A DNA stretch of 35,587 bases from Candidatus Woesearchaeota archaeon. GTDB taxonomy: Archaea > Nanobdellota > Nanobdellia > Woesearchaeales > JAGWAF01. Where the stretch lies: the NCBI GenBank assembly GCA_016211165.1, contig JACQSU010000086.1, positions 1 to 35,587 on the forward strand. Reading direction: 5' to 3'. Positions 1 through 6,807 of the stretch are shown piece after piece. Numbering within the stretch: position 1 is the first letter of the stretch; each line of letters opens with the position of its first letter. Made by a program: the position numbers and the translations under genes. The notes beneath the pieces were generated by a model that saw only the letters and a program-made list of their open reading frames with translations, ran no database searches and was not told the origin of the DNA.

Positions 1-9
1 ATTCTACAC

Positions 10-17
10 TATATAAA
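10..17 (+). promoter_or_regulatory. TATA box of the first operon
   Basis: The run tatataaa lies 45 bp upstream of the ATG at 62. Archaeal initiation about 25 bp downstream would start transcription near 38-40, giving a leader of only about 22 nt that falls inside the hairpin at 36-59. Inferred from position and sequence only. Confidence 0.55.
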
Positions 18-35
18 CATATCCTGCATGGGTTT

Positions 36-59
36 AAAAGGGTGCAACAGCCCCCTTTT
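36..59 (+). repeat. AAAAGGG/CCCTTTT hairpin before the first gene
   Basis: AAAAGGG at 36-42 is complementary to CCCTTTT at 53-59 across a 10-nt loop. The hairpin ends 2 nt before the ATG at 62. The same arm pair occurs after the Lrp-type gene (35302-35325), and related hairpins lie inside hxsD (2633-2685). It may be the terminator of an upstream gene, or a structure that affects initiation of the first gene. Confidence 0.6.
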
Positions 60-61
60 CT

Positions 62-874
62 ATGATTCTCATCCGCTACGACGAAATCTGGCTCAAAGGA
101 CAGAACCAAATCCATTTTCTTCATGCACTGCGAAAAAGCATCCAGCACTTCTTTGTCAAAAAAGGCCACCCCAAACCACCTATCACCACACCGCACGGAC
201 GCCTAATCGTCGAAACAGACCTTGAACCTTACTGGGTCAAGAACATCTTTGGCATTTCGTCCTACTCATTTGCCACTAGGGTACCTCTGGACCTTGAGAC
301 GATCAAGGAAACATCGCTTGCCCTGTATTCGCGGTGCGGCATTGGACCCTTTCGCGTCACATGTCAGCGCCTTGACAAACGATTCCCCCACACAAGCCAA
401 GAGATCGAGAAGACCATCGGCGCGCAGATCGTGCAAACGATGCGGCATGATGTGAATCTTACACACTACACCACGGAACTATCCGTCGAGCTCATCAATG
501 GATGGGCGTACATCTTCATTGGCCGCATACAAGGCCATGGGGGCTATCCTGTTGGAACACAGGGCAAGGCGCTCTTGCTTGTTGATACTACCGACGATCT
601 CCTGGCCGGCATCCTCATGATGAAACGCGGATGCAATCTCCTGGTGCACAATCCATTAAAAAAGGACCTAGGCCAGCTTGCACGATACCACGCAACCGAA
701 CCAGGAATTCTACCTGAACTTAGTGATGAGGCAATCACAAGGTACAATCTCCTTGCGTGCGTGAACACATCAGGCACTGGCTTTGGAGGTCTTGTGAGAC
801 TCAATCCCCTCGCAGGCTTTACCTTAGAAGAACTTGAGGGGCTCCGGGCCACATTTCTTTCAGAGAGCTTTTAA
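62..874 (+). CDS. ThiI-like THUMP protein with degenerate PP-loop
   Basis: A 270-residue protein with the ThiI layout: N-terminal ferredoxin-like domain (about 1-60, starting ILIRYDEIWLKGQNQ), THUMP domain (about 60-165) and a short remnant of the PP-loop ATPase domain. ThiI normally makes 4-thiouridine at tRNA position 8 (and feeds thiazole synthesis) using an SGGxDS adenylation motif after a GTQG sequence. Here GTQG is kept (165-168) and LMMKRG (185-190) aligns with ThiI. The intervening motif reads VDTTDD (174-179), so only one Asp of the signature survives. ThiI is usually about 380-480 residues, and this protein also lacks most of the ATPase domain. It is the first gene of a run with the TtuA-like and Rpp30 genes. 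It probably binds tRNA without activating it, perhaps as a partner of the next gene. I am sure of the family and unsure of the activity. Confidence 0.8.
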   Translation: MILIRYDEIWLKGQNQIHFLHALRKSIQHFFVKKGHPKPPITTPHGRLIVETDLEPYWVKNIFGISSYSFATRVPLDLETIKETSLALYSRCGIGPFRVTCQRLDKRFPHTSQEIEKTIGAQIVQTMRHDVNLTHYTTELSVELINGWAYIFIGRIQGHGGYPVGTQGKALLLVDTTDDLLAGILMMKRGCNLLVHNPLKKDLGQLARYHATEPGILPELSDEAITRYNLLACVNTSGTGFGGLVRLNPLAGFTLEELEGLRATFLSESF

Positions 875-907
875 TAACCCCCGCCACGCTCGAGTTTTCT
901 AGAAACC

Positions 908-1846
908 ATGCAAGAAACTATGATCATTGGGGCCGACGATTATCTGCGAGGCGTCACACTCGAATCATTCTCAACAGATGACACTGTCTTTGTTACACAG
1001 TTTGAGCAACGCATCAAGGACACTATCAGCACATTCGGGATCCTTGATGGTAAAGAGAATATCGTCGTTGCCGCGAGCGGGGGAAAGGACTCAACCGTGG
1101 TGATGTATATCCTCAAGAACTTAGGTTATCACATACGCGCACTGACTGTAGACACCCACATTGGATGTTATACTGAACAGAATCTTAAGAATGTGATCAA
1201 GTTTTGTGAATCCATTAATGTGCCACTTGTAGCAAAGGACTTCAACACAGAATTTGGCTATGGCGTATGTTATTTGAGAGATACCCTTGCTGAAAAAGGC
1301 CTCAATGTGAAAAGCTGCACTGTCTGCGGGGTTCCCCGACGCTACTTAATCAACAAGTACACACGCGAAATGGGTGCTGATGTTGTCATCACAGGACACA
1401 ATCTTGATGATGAATGCCAAGCCATCCTCATGAACTACTTTCGAAATACATTACAACTCTCTGCTCGCCTCGGACCAGTTCCTGGAGTCATTAGAGATCC
1501 CCGGTTTATCCCACGGGCAAAACCACTCTACTTTTTGTCAAATACTGAGATTGAGAGGTATTCGAAACTCAAAGGATTCCAGGTAGCATACGGCCACTGC
1601 CCATGCTCGACAGATGCATATCGAAGACACATCAAGGACTGGCTTCATGCAATGTCTCTTAAGCACCCTCGCTTCAAACATCGCATCATCACACACTTCT
1701 TGGCGAACCTACCTGCACTGCGCCACAAGTATCGCAGTGATGCATCACCTGGCGAGTGTTTGTCCTGTGGAGAACCGACAAGCGCCGAACTTTGCAAAAC
1801 ATGCTCCATTATGCAACTGGCAAGCTCTCCGACCCAAACCATATAA
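908..1846 (+). CDS. TtuA/Ncs6-family tRNA 2-thiolation ATPase
   Basis: A 312-residue PP-loop ATPase of the TtuA/Ncs6/CTU1 family, which adenylates a uridine in tRNA and replaces its oxygen with sulfur. The PP-loop SGGKDS is at 57-62 and TGHNLDDECQ is in the middle. A SCTVCG motif and a later GHCPCS supply the cysteines that hold the Fe-S cluster in TtuA. A C-terminal zinc finger (CLSCG...CKTC) lies near 282-299. Family members normally begin with a second zinc finger of four Cys; none is present here, and an in-frame upstream extension does not supply one. It lies 33 bp after the ThiI-like gene. The substrate could be U34 (wobble) or U54 (T-loop); sequence alone does not decide. A second in-frame ATG is at 920. 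Confidence 0.88.
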   Translation: MQETMIIGADDYLRGVTLESFSTDDTVFVTQFEQRIKDTISTFGILDGKENIVVAASGGKDSTVVMYILKNLGYHIRALTVDTHIGCYTEQNLKNVIKFCESINVPLVAKDFNTEFGYGVCYLRDTLAEKGLNVKSCTVCGVPRRYLINKYTREMGADVVITGHNLDDECQAILMNYFRNTLQLSARLGPVPGVIRDPRFIPRAKPLYFLSNTEIERYSKLKGFQVAYGHCPCSTDAYRRHIKDWLHAMSLKHPRFKHRIITHFLANLPALRHKYRSDASPGECLSCGEPTSAELCKTCSIMQLASSPTQTI

Positions 1847-1848
1847 AG
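1840..1848 (+). promoter_or_regulatory. TATA box for the Rpp30 gene
   Basis: catataaag sits about 25 bp upstream of the ATG at 1869, inside the stop region of the preceding gene. This spacing fits a leaderless transcript. Confidence 0.5.
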
Positions 1849-1868
1849 CGTAATCGATAAGACCACCT

Positions 1869-2471
1869 ATGCACATCGACATTATCATTCCAGATCGCAA
1901 CGAACATGAACTCATCGAGATGGCCAAGCGACTTGACTGGGATGCATTGTGTCTTGTCTATGAGAAACGAGCAGATGCCGACCACATCAAGGGCTTGAAA
2001 TCCCCACTTCCGCTGATCTTTGCAAGCCATATAGAAAAGAACGCTTCGTTGCGTCTCATGCGTGGCACAGGAGAAGATCGAACATCACTTGAACGAGGAG
2101 GATTTGATCTTTACTACGGCATGGAAGAAACTGCGCGACACGATCGTCTCCACCACCGCGAAGGCGGGCTCAATCACGTGCTATGCAAGCTGATGCACAA
2201 ACACGGCATTGTCTACGGCATTAACTTTGACAGCGTCCTTAACGCTGAAGCAACCAAGCGCGCAATCCTCATAGGCAGGATGCGACAGAACTTCAAACTC
2301 TGCGCTGATGCTGACGTGCCCATCGTCGTTGCTTCCTTTGCCACAACACCATACCAGATGCGAACACCCCACGATTTGCGGGCAACGATGCTCTCATTCG
2401 GGATGAATACTGCGCAGGCCAAGGAGTCGATACTTCATCTGGGAATCAGACTCGCCAACCACCTTAAATAG
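1869..2471 (+). CDS. rnp3: RNase P protein subunit Rpp30 (component 3)
   Basis: A 200-residue protein of the Rpp30/RNase P component 3 family, a TIM-barrel-like subunit of archaeal RNase P that supports 5' maturation of pre-tRNA. Family marks are the FDLYYGMEE strand-helix, GGLNHVLCKLMHKHG, the YGINFDSVL strand and the ending SFGMNTAQAKESI with a short basic tail. Length is normal (about 200-240). It sits beside two tRNA-modification genes, giving a small tRNA-maturation neighbourhood. The start codon is about 25 bp downstream of a TATA-like box, so it may have its own leaderless transcript. Confidence 0.92.
   Translation: MHIDIIIPDRNEHELIEMAKRLDWDALCLVYEKRADADHIKGLKSPLPLIFASHIEKNASLRLMRGTGEDRTSLERGGFDLYYGMEETARHDRLHHREGGLNHVLCKLMHKHGIVYGINFDSVLNAEATKRAILIGRMRQNFKLCADADVPIVVASFATTPYQMRTPHDLRATMLSFGMNTAQAKESILHLGIRLANHLK
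2463..2470 (+). promoter_or_regulatory. TATA box for the hxsD-hxsB cassette
   Basis: cttaaata overlaps the last codons of the Rpp30 gene and is centred about 26 bp before the ATG at 2493. This suggests the hxs cassette is transcribed separately as a leaderless mRNA, and it supports ATG 2493 over the TTG at 2490. Confidence 0.5.
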
Positions 2472-2492
2472 TTTGAAGACACTTCCCACTTG

Positions 2493-2813
2493 ATGGAGAT
2501 TGTTACATTTGAAATCGACACGCGGACATACCCACTCTTTATCATACGCGCCGCAGCGTATGCATTTCTTGATCAAACAACAACCATTCTGTCTATTGCA
2601 TCCGAGAACAACATACGATGCCAACTCATCAGAAAAGAGGGCAGGCCCCCTTTTGAACCCCCAAAAGAGGGGGACACCCCATTTTTAAGCCCTGATATAC
2701 TCAAACAGGCATTCATTGATGAACTCACAACGCAGGCCCACTACTTCTCGCAACTTGAACACACCAAGCACATCACCGGCCCGCTCATCTTGGCAGCCTT
2801 GGGAGGACGATAA
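2493..2813 (+). CDS. hxsD: HxsD-like protein of a radical SAM peptide system
   Basis: A 106-residue protein resembling HxsD, the small partner protein of His-Xaa-Ser (Hxs) radical SAM systems. The N-terminus VTFEIDTRTYPLFIIRAAAY matches the family's beta-strand, then [DN]TxxYP, then helix pattern. The C-terminal half (PDILKQAFIDEL...LILAALGG) matches the helical ending of HxsD, which typically closes with a Leu-Ile-Leu-Ala motif. Family matching is from memory. HxsD is thought to assist the maturase, perhaps like a peptide-recognition element; its exact role is not established. The gene is followed, with a TAATG overlap, by a 63-residue gene and then hxsB. Residues 47-65 are Pro/Gly/Glu-rich and are encoded by a tandem-hairpin DNA insert. 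ATG 2493 is preferred to TTG 2490 because of the TATA spacing. Confidence 0.78.
   Translation: MEIVTFEIDTRTYPLFIIRAAAYAFLDQTTTILSIASENNIRCQLIRKEGRPPFEPPKEGDTPFLSPDILKQAFIDELTTQAHYFSQLEHTKHITGPLILAALGGR
2633..2685 (+). repeat. Tandem hairpins inside hxsD
   Basis: Two hairpins lie head to tail. The first pairs AAAAGAGGG (2633-2641) with CCCCCTTTT (2646-2654), with one mismatch. The second pairs AAAAGAGGGG (2663-2672) with CCCCATTTTT (2677-2686). The middle CCCCCTTTT could instead pair with the downstream AAAAGAGGGGG, so the folds are mutually exclusive. The arms resemble the AAAAGGG/CCCTTTT hairpins at 36-59 and 35302-35325. The encoded residues form a Pro/Gly-rich linker between two conserved parts of HxsD, as expected if a small palindromic element was inserted in frame. 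Confidence 0.6.
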
Positions 2814-3004
2814 TGCTCCAAACAGATCCTCTGCGGCTCGAACTGGATCATCGCATCTATCCACAACACAAGATCGCTCCTGTGCTCAATGACCTTGGCC
2901 TGCGACCAACAGAACAAACAGACACAGCAACAGTCATCGAATCAGACATCTCCAAACTCCTCCATATCGTCGACCATCTCACTATCCAAAACCGCTCACC
3001 ATGA
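2813..3004 (+). CDS. 63-residue protein, weak second HxsD-like protein
   Basis: A small gene held between hxsD and hxsB by overlaps at both ends: TAATG with hxsD and ATGA with hxsB. This is strong support that it is translated. Its N-terminus LELDHRIYPQHKI parallels the HxsD start FEIDTRTYPLFII, sharing E, D, R, Y, P and I at the same spacing. It could be a shortened HxsD paralogue or a two-part recognition element. The second half (SDISKLLHIVDHL) looks helical. It has no Cys and no His-X-Ser repeat, so it is not an obvious modified substrate, but that is not excluded. The function is unknown. Confidence 0.65.
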   Translation: MLQTDPLRLELDHRIYPQHKIAPVLNDLGLRPTEQTDTATVIESDISKLLHIVDHLTIQNRSP

Positions 3005-4443
3005 TCCTCCCATACCAGACCCGAACCATCACAGGAAAAAACCTTGTGACAACACGACTTGGAACATGGATCATCCTCACAAACGAAGAACTTTCTCAAC
3101 TGTGCACAAATACCTTAGAAGACCCTCTCCGAGAACGCCTCACATTAACCGACATCATCATCACGGAAGAGAACCGAGATCGCGTCCTATCCAATTTCCG
3201 CAGACTCAATGCAAATCTTGGAGCAGCACCAAGCCTGCACATCATCTGCGTCACAGACCGTTGCAACCACAACTGCACCTACTGTCACGCATCAAGCCCA
3301 GAAGCAACAGGAGTTGATATGAGTATTGCGACAGCGAACAAAGTTCTTGATGTGATATTCTCCAGCCCTGCCAAGCACTTGACTATCGAATTCCAAGGAG
3401 GCGAGACGATGATCAATTGGATGGTTGTAACCCACATCGTCACTCAAGCAAGACGCAGGGAAGCAACAAGCGGCAAACACATCAGTCTTGTCATCGTAAG
3501 CAATCTCTCACTCATCGACAACGCCAAACTCGAATTCTTATCAATACATCAAGTGGCAATCACGACAAGCCTTGATGGCCCTGCATCTGTGCACGATGCC
3601 AACAGACCATTCCTTGGCGGTGGCCGCAGCACGCACAAGAGTGTCATGCGCGGGATTGAACTTATACAAAACCACTATAAGAAGCAAGGAAAACCAGCAC
3701 CTCTTAGCGCATTGTGCACAACGACCCGGGCGTCACTCGCGCACGGCCCTGCGATTGTCGATGAGTATGCACGCTTAGGGTTTGAGATCATCCACCTACG
3801 CCCTGTCAATCCAGTTGGCATCGCCAAAAAACGATGGGATCTTGTAGGCTACACTGCCGATGAGTTTATTGCGTTTTGGAAGACTGCGATGGACCACATC
3901 CTTAAGCTGAATCGATCCGGCATACGCATCATCGAGCGGCAGGCCTTTATGATGCTGCAAAAAATACTTGCATTCCGCGATCCGATGTACCTAGGCCTGA
4001 TGAACCCCAGCGGAGCAGGACGCTGTGTTCTCACGTATAACTATGATGGCAAGGTCTACGCAAGCGATGAGGCGCGGATGATTGGAGAAGACATCTTCTG
4101 CCTTGGCAGTGTCGATCTCGGATACGAGAAACTTGCGCGCGATCCGATCGTGGCTGGGCTTGTGCAGGCGTCCATCTTGGACAATACCTGTGGCTCGTGT
4201 CCATATATTCCCTGGTGCGGCATTGACCCTGTGCTCACCTATGCCGCATACGGCAGCATCATCCCACAGATCCCCCTGCATCGGATGCACCAGATCCACC
4301 AGGCGCAGTTTGACTATCTTATTGAGCAGATACTTACACACCCGGACCCATTTTCGGCATTCTATTTGTGGCTGCCAAACTTGGACATGACCCTCACAAG
4401 GGCCCGACTCGGAGATCGCATCCTTGCGCTGGATATGCGGTAA
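3001..4443 (+). CDS. hxsB: HxsB-family radical SAM/SPASM peptide maturase
   Basis: A 480-residue radical SAM enzyme that closely fits HxsB, a maturase of His-Xaa-Ser peptide systems. An N-terminal segment of about 80 residues resembles the family's leader-binding region (TWIILTNEEL). The SAM cluster motif is C88-NHN-C92-TY-C95, followed by EFQGGE (the GGE motif that binds SAM), VIVSNLSLI, SLDGPASVHDANRP and LRPVNPVG. The C-terminal half carries GAGRCVLTYNYDGKVYASDE and a SPASM-like auxiliary-cluster motif C397-x2-C400-x5-C406. Such enzymes use SAM to make a radical that crosslinks or otherwise modifies residues of a ribosomal peptide. The product of HxsB is not known to me. The classical HxsC partner is absent from the window, and the 97-residue peptide on the other strand is the nearest substrate candidate. 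The start overlaps the previous stop. Confidence 0.9.
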   Translation: MILPYQTRTITGKNLVTTRLGTWIILTNEELSQLCTNTLEDPLRERLTLTDIIITEENRDRVLSNFRRLNANLGAAPSLHIICVTDRCNHNCTYCHASSPEATGVDMSIATANKVLDVIFSSPAKHLTIEFQGGETMINWMVVTHIVTQARRREATSGKHISLVIVSNLSLIDNAKLEFLSIHQVAITTSLDGPASVHDANRPFLGGGRSTHKSVMRGIELIQNHYKKQGKPAPLSALCTTTRASLAHGPAIVDEYARLGFEIIHLRPVNPVGIAKKRWDLVGYTADEFIAFWKTAMDHILKLNRSGIRIIERQAFMMLQKILAFRDPMYLGLMNPSGAGRCVLTYNYDGKVYASDEARMIGEDIFCLGSVDLGYEKLARDPIVAGLVQASILDNTCGSCPYIPWCGIDPVLTYAAYGSIIPQIPLHRMHQIHQAQFDYLIEQILTHPDPFSAFYLWLPNLDMTLTRARLGDRILALDMR

Positions 4444-4458
4444 ACCCCACCGCTACCC

Positions 4459-4467
4459 AGATATAGA
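4459..4467 (+). promoter_or_regulatory. TATA box for the prepilin peptidase gene
   Basis: agatataga is centred about 25 bp before the ATG at 4488. This supports that start rather than the in-frame GTG at 4482. Confidence 0.45.
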
Positions 4468-4487
4468 CGCGTACGATCCCAGTGTCC

Positions 4488-5423
4488 ATGGAACTAGCAT
4501 GGATCATGAGTGTCATCGCATGGGTCACCATCGCGACGCTTGCCGCATACAAGGACCATCGAACATCTCGAATTCCCAATACTCTTAACGCAACAGCCTT
4601 GGCAGTCAGTCTGATGATTCTTGCCGTGATCAAGTCATCGACGCAAACCATCCTTATCAACACAACAGCAACGATAGGCGCCTCACTTGTGCTGTGGAAC
4701 CAGGGATGGTGGCGCGGGGGAGACGCCAAACTCTTCATCGCACTGGGCATCGCCACACCCGCACTCATCACGCACGCAATCTACCCAACTTATCCATCCT
4801 TGAATCTCCTTGCACCAACCCTCATCCTTCCTGCTATCTTGATGAGCATCAACGCCGTGCGCAAAAGCACATGGGCACACCACACAAGCAGCCTTCATGG
4901 CACTATTATGAAGCTCCCACGCTACATCCCCACCCTATTTAGTGCAAGTTGGCTCCTTAGCATCGGCTCGGAACTGATTGGCATCCCTCTCACCTCGCTT
5001 GCAACAATCACTATCACATTCGCCGCACTCGAACTCACACTGCCTAACATACCCTGGCCAATTATCCTCTCGCTTTCCTTGCTAAGACTTCTTATTGACT
5101 CCGCATACCAAAGCACCTCGTTCTTTCTTGCATCCATGCTCATTGTTACTATCTATATCACCGCCACATACCTTGGATTACTTGCCGCTGACTTGCATAG
5201 CAGACATATTCTCGCAGTACGCCTACAACCTGGCATGCGCATCACAGCAGCAACTCTTCCCTCTCACCTGCGTCAGTATAGCGATACTGTCGACATCACA
5301 TCCGATAACATCGGCAGCATTCAATCACATGTGAAAGACCTTCGTATCCTAGACCAATTCACCCTTGGACCATACTTCCTTCTTAGTCAATTTATCATAC
5401 TCATAGCCGAAATAGTTTTATAG
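4488..5423 (+). CDS. A24-family prepilin peptidase
   Basis: A 311-residue membrane aspartic protease of the type IV prepilin/preflagellin peptidase family (A24). It cuts the short positively charged leader from pilin-like preproteins on the cytoplasmic face of the membrane. The two catalytic Asp are seen as YKDHRTSRIPN (D23) and RGGDAKLF (D79). The first Gly of the usual GxGD motif is Arg here. Many hydrophobic segments follow. At 311 residues it is longer than PibD/FlaK (about 230-250), with an added C-terminal soluble stretch (about 240-290) and a final membrane segment, closer to the longer archaeal EppA-like form. Substrates are plentiful in this window: the RSQIS, RAQVS, SGQLE, KAQIQ, RAQME and KGQEL leaders further along. 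Confidence 0.88.
   Translation: MELAWIMSVIAWVTIATLAAYKDHRTSRIPNTLNATALAVSLMILAVIKSSTQTILINTTATIGASLVLWNQGWWRGGDAKLFIALGIATPALITHAIYPTYPSLNLLAPTLILPAILMSINAVRKSTWAHHTSSLHGTIMKLPRYIPTLFSASWLLSIGSELIGIPLTSLATITITFAALELTLPNIPWPIILSLSLLRLLIDSAYQSTSFFLASMLIVTIYITATYLGLLAADLHSRHILAVRLQPGMRITAATLPSHLRQYSDTVDITSDNIGSIQSHVKDLRILDQFTLGPYFLLSQFIILIAEIVL
5416..5423 (+). promoter_or_regulatory. TATA box for the speH gene
   Basis: ttttatag overlaps the stop of the peptidase gene and is centred 25-26 bp before the ATG at 5445, the leaderless spacing seen throughout the window. Confidence 0.5.
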
Positions 5424-5444
5424 ACAGACCAAGAGCAAATCTTT

Positions 5445-5825
5445 ATGATTGGAACGCATCACCTGCTTGACCTGTACAGCGTTGATTCCCACAGCCTTAC
5501 GGATCTTGAGCTCATACGCGATGCCTTGCGTGGAGCCTGTGCCGCAGGTCACTTCACAACGCTTTCCGAACACATTCACACATTCCCAGAGGGGGGAATA
5601 ACAGCCATCCTCTTGCTTGCGGAATCCCACATCAGCATCCACACGTACCCAGAACACCGATATGCAGCAATCGACTTGTTTAGCTGCGGAGCACAGGCGC
5701 GCCCAGAAGCTGCCATCCAACACCTCATCACCGCCCTTGCACCAGCGCATCATACTCGCAGTGTGAGCACGCGAGGAGAAGGGATCTGCGCGCGGCCGTT
5801 GCCGGCTCATATCTACAACTCTTGA
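5445..5825 (+). CDS. speH: S-adenosylmethionine decarboxylase proenzyme
   Basis: A 126-residue class 1b AdoMet decarboxylase. It cleaves itself between Glu60 and Ser61 (in AESHISIHTYPE), turning Ser61 into the pyruvoyl cofactor. It then makes decarboxylated SAM, the aminopropyl donor for polyamine synthesis. His66 and Cys81 (FSCG) sit at the same offsets from the pyruvoyl serine as in the characterised Thermotoga enzyme (S63, H68, C83), so it should be active. Length is normal. It ends 2 bp from the stop of the convergent operon, which begins with a BpsA-like aminopropyltransferase, the enzyme type that consumes its product. The last 18 residues are divergent. Confidence 0.93.
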   Translation: MIGTHHLLDLYSVDSHSLTDLELIRDALRGACAAGHFTTLSEHIHTFPEGGITAILLLAESHISIHTYPEHRYAAIDLFSCGAQARPEAAIQHLITALAPAHHTRSVSTRGEGICARPLPAHIYNS

Positions 5826-5827
5826 TA

Positions 5828-6121
5828 TCACTTACCAGCAACAGGAGGGGGCGGGCACGGACCGCCCTGAATAATTTGGTGGCAATGAATCCCACAATGG
5901 TTACCGTCACCTGTCTCAATACTCAAACTATTCGCGTGGCACGCAGAATTACACGCAGGTGAGCACGAACACTGTGCTAATGTGGGAATCGCTGATGAGG
6001 CAAGACCAAGCGCAATCAGCGCACCAGCCTTCACAACATCGGCCTTGGTCATCCGCCCATTTTCATCTTCAATAAAGAGCGAGACCTTGCGAGCAACTTT
6101 TGGCAAAAGTTTCTCATTCAT
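5828..6121 (-). CDS. Small Cys/His-rich peptide, candidate RiPP precursor
   Basis: A 97-residue protein with the layout of a modified-peptide precursor. It has a charged leader (1-28: MNEKLLPKVARKVSLFIEDE and onward), a hydrophobic Ala-rich helix (about 29-49, ending SSAIPTLAQ), then a short core of about 48 residues with 8 Cys and 4 His. The core includes CSCSPACNSACHANS, LSIETGDGNHCGIHCHQ and a Pro-rich tail. The charged start, hydrophobic helix and H-N-S-L-S...TG...H.x.H pattern resemble what I recall of His-Xaa-Ser-type substrates, with Cys where Ser would be. That comparison is from memory and is inference. It is the last gene of a four-gene operon, and its ATG overlaps the preceding gene by 8 bp. 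An upstream in-frame start is rejected because it would lie deeper inside that gene. It could also be a small secreted metal-binding protein. Confidence 0.7.
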   Translation of the reverse strand: MNEKLLPKVARKVSLFIEDENGRMTKADVVKAGALIALGLASSAIPTLAQCSCSPACNSACHANSLSIETGDGNHCGIHCHQIIQGGPCPPPPVAGK

Positions 6122-6794
6122 ACACACGCGCCTCCTCGGCAATCGAACGGCATATGGCACTCTTGATCAGAGGGCACGCTTGCGGATTCTTGGTCACTGT
6201 CACTGTACAGGCCATCATATCAGTCACATCTGAGATATAAGCACACAAGGATTCCTCATTAGCACGCAGAGCTTGCACCCAGTGCACGTGACCCTTGCAA
6301 ACCTCTTGATCAGAAAGTTGTGGGTAGCGGCTGCACAGGGACGAATCATCCATGATGATGGCTTGACATTCAATAGCCTCCTCACCATAAGGACACAATG
6401 ATGTTTGATTCCGCTCTACAGCGTTGCATACGGCAGCGTATTCTGGATCAATGATATCCTCACAAGAACCAGTCCCATCGATCATTCGAACCATAACAGA
6501 GAGTGCCTTGCAATCTTCCGCAGACGGATGCGCATCACACGCAGAAGAATTCGCGCTAGCCAAGGCTACACACAATGCATCAAGATTGCTCTTCTCCACG
6601 CACTGAGCAGTTCGTTGTTCTATCACCTCGGTTACCGGAACCTTAGAAGACCATACTGAAATGCCGACGACAATAACAAATCCAACGACGATGAACACCC
6701 AGTGTCTCATAGGCCAAAATCCGCAGACGCGGACACCTCGGATTTCTTTCTTGTTTTTGTCACGCCGCCCGCTCTCGTGAACGGTTCTTGACAT
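6114..6794 (-). CDS. Single-pass membrane protein with Cys-pair repeats
   Basis: A 226-residue protein with a basic cytoplasmic N-terminus (about 1-35), one membrane helix near 37-54 (WVFIVVGFVIVVGISVW) and an outside region with evenly spaced Cys pairs, such as LCVALASANSSACDA, SLCPYGEEAIEC and SLCSRYPQLSDQEVC. The unit is roughly C-x(6-10)-C repeated about six times with helical spacers, probably a disulfide-bonded helical repeat. I do not recognise a named family. The 271-residue protein at 12762 has the same design. Start chosen at 6794: it has a strong ribosome binding site (AGGAGGG, 6798-6804). An upstream in-frame start would run back into the previous gene. It precedes the candidate precursor peptide with an 8-bp overlap, so a role in anchoring, export or receipt of that peptide is possible. 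Confidence 0.75.
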   Translation of the reverse strand: MSRTVHESGRRDKNKKEIRGVRVCGFWPMRHWVFIVVGFVIVVGISVWSSKVPVTEVIEQRTAQCVEKSNLDALCVALASANSSACDAHPSAEDCKALSVMVRMIDGTGSCEDIIDPEYAAVCNAVERNQTSLCPYGEEAIECQAIIMDDSSLCSRYPQLSDQEVCKGHVHWVQALRANEESLCAYISDVTDMMACTVTVTKNPQACPLIKSAICRSIAEEARVYE

Positions 6795-6797
6795 ATT

Positions 6798-6804
6798 CCC
6801 TCCT
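6798..6804 (-). promoter_or_regulatory. Strong ribosome binding site deciding a start
   Basis: On the - strand AGGAGGG is followed by AAT and then the ATG at 6794-6792. It fixes the start of the Cys-pair membrane protein, 13 bp after the previous stop. Such clear sites are rare in this window, where most genes appear leaderless or overlap-coupled. Confidence 0.75.
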
Positions 6805-6807
6805 GTC

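Noticed and set aside
553-874. Frameshift or truncation of ThiI as a sequencing error
   Set aside because: The frame stays open and ThiI-like on both sides of the lost motif (GTQG before, LMMKRG after), so the motif was substituted rather than shifted.
2889-3317. 142-codon + frame overlapping the 63-residue gene and hxsB
   Set aside because: The Ser/Thr/His/Pro-rich translation is typical of a frame shift of real genes; the overlap-coupled 63-residue gene and hxsB explain this DNA.
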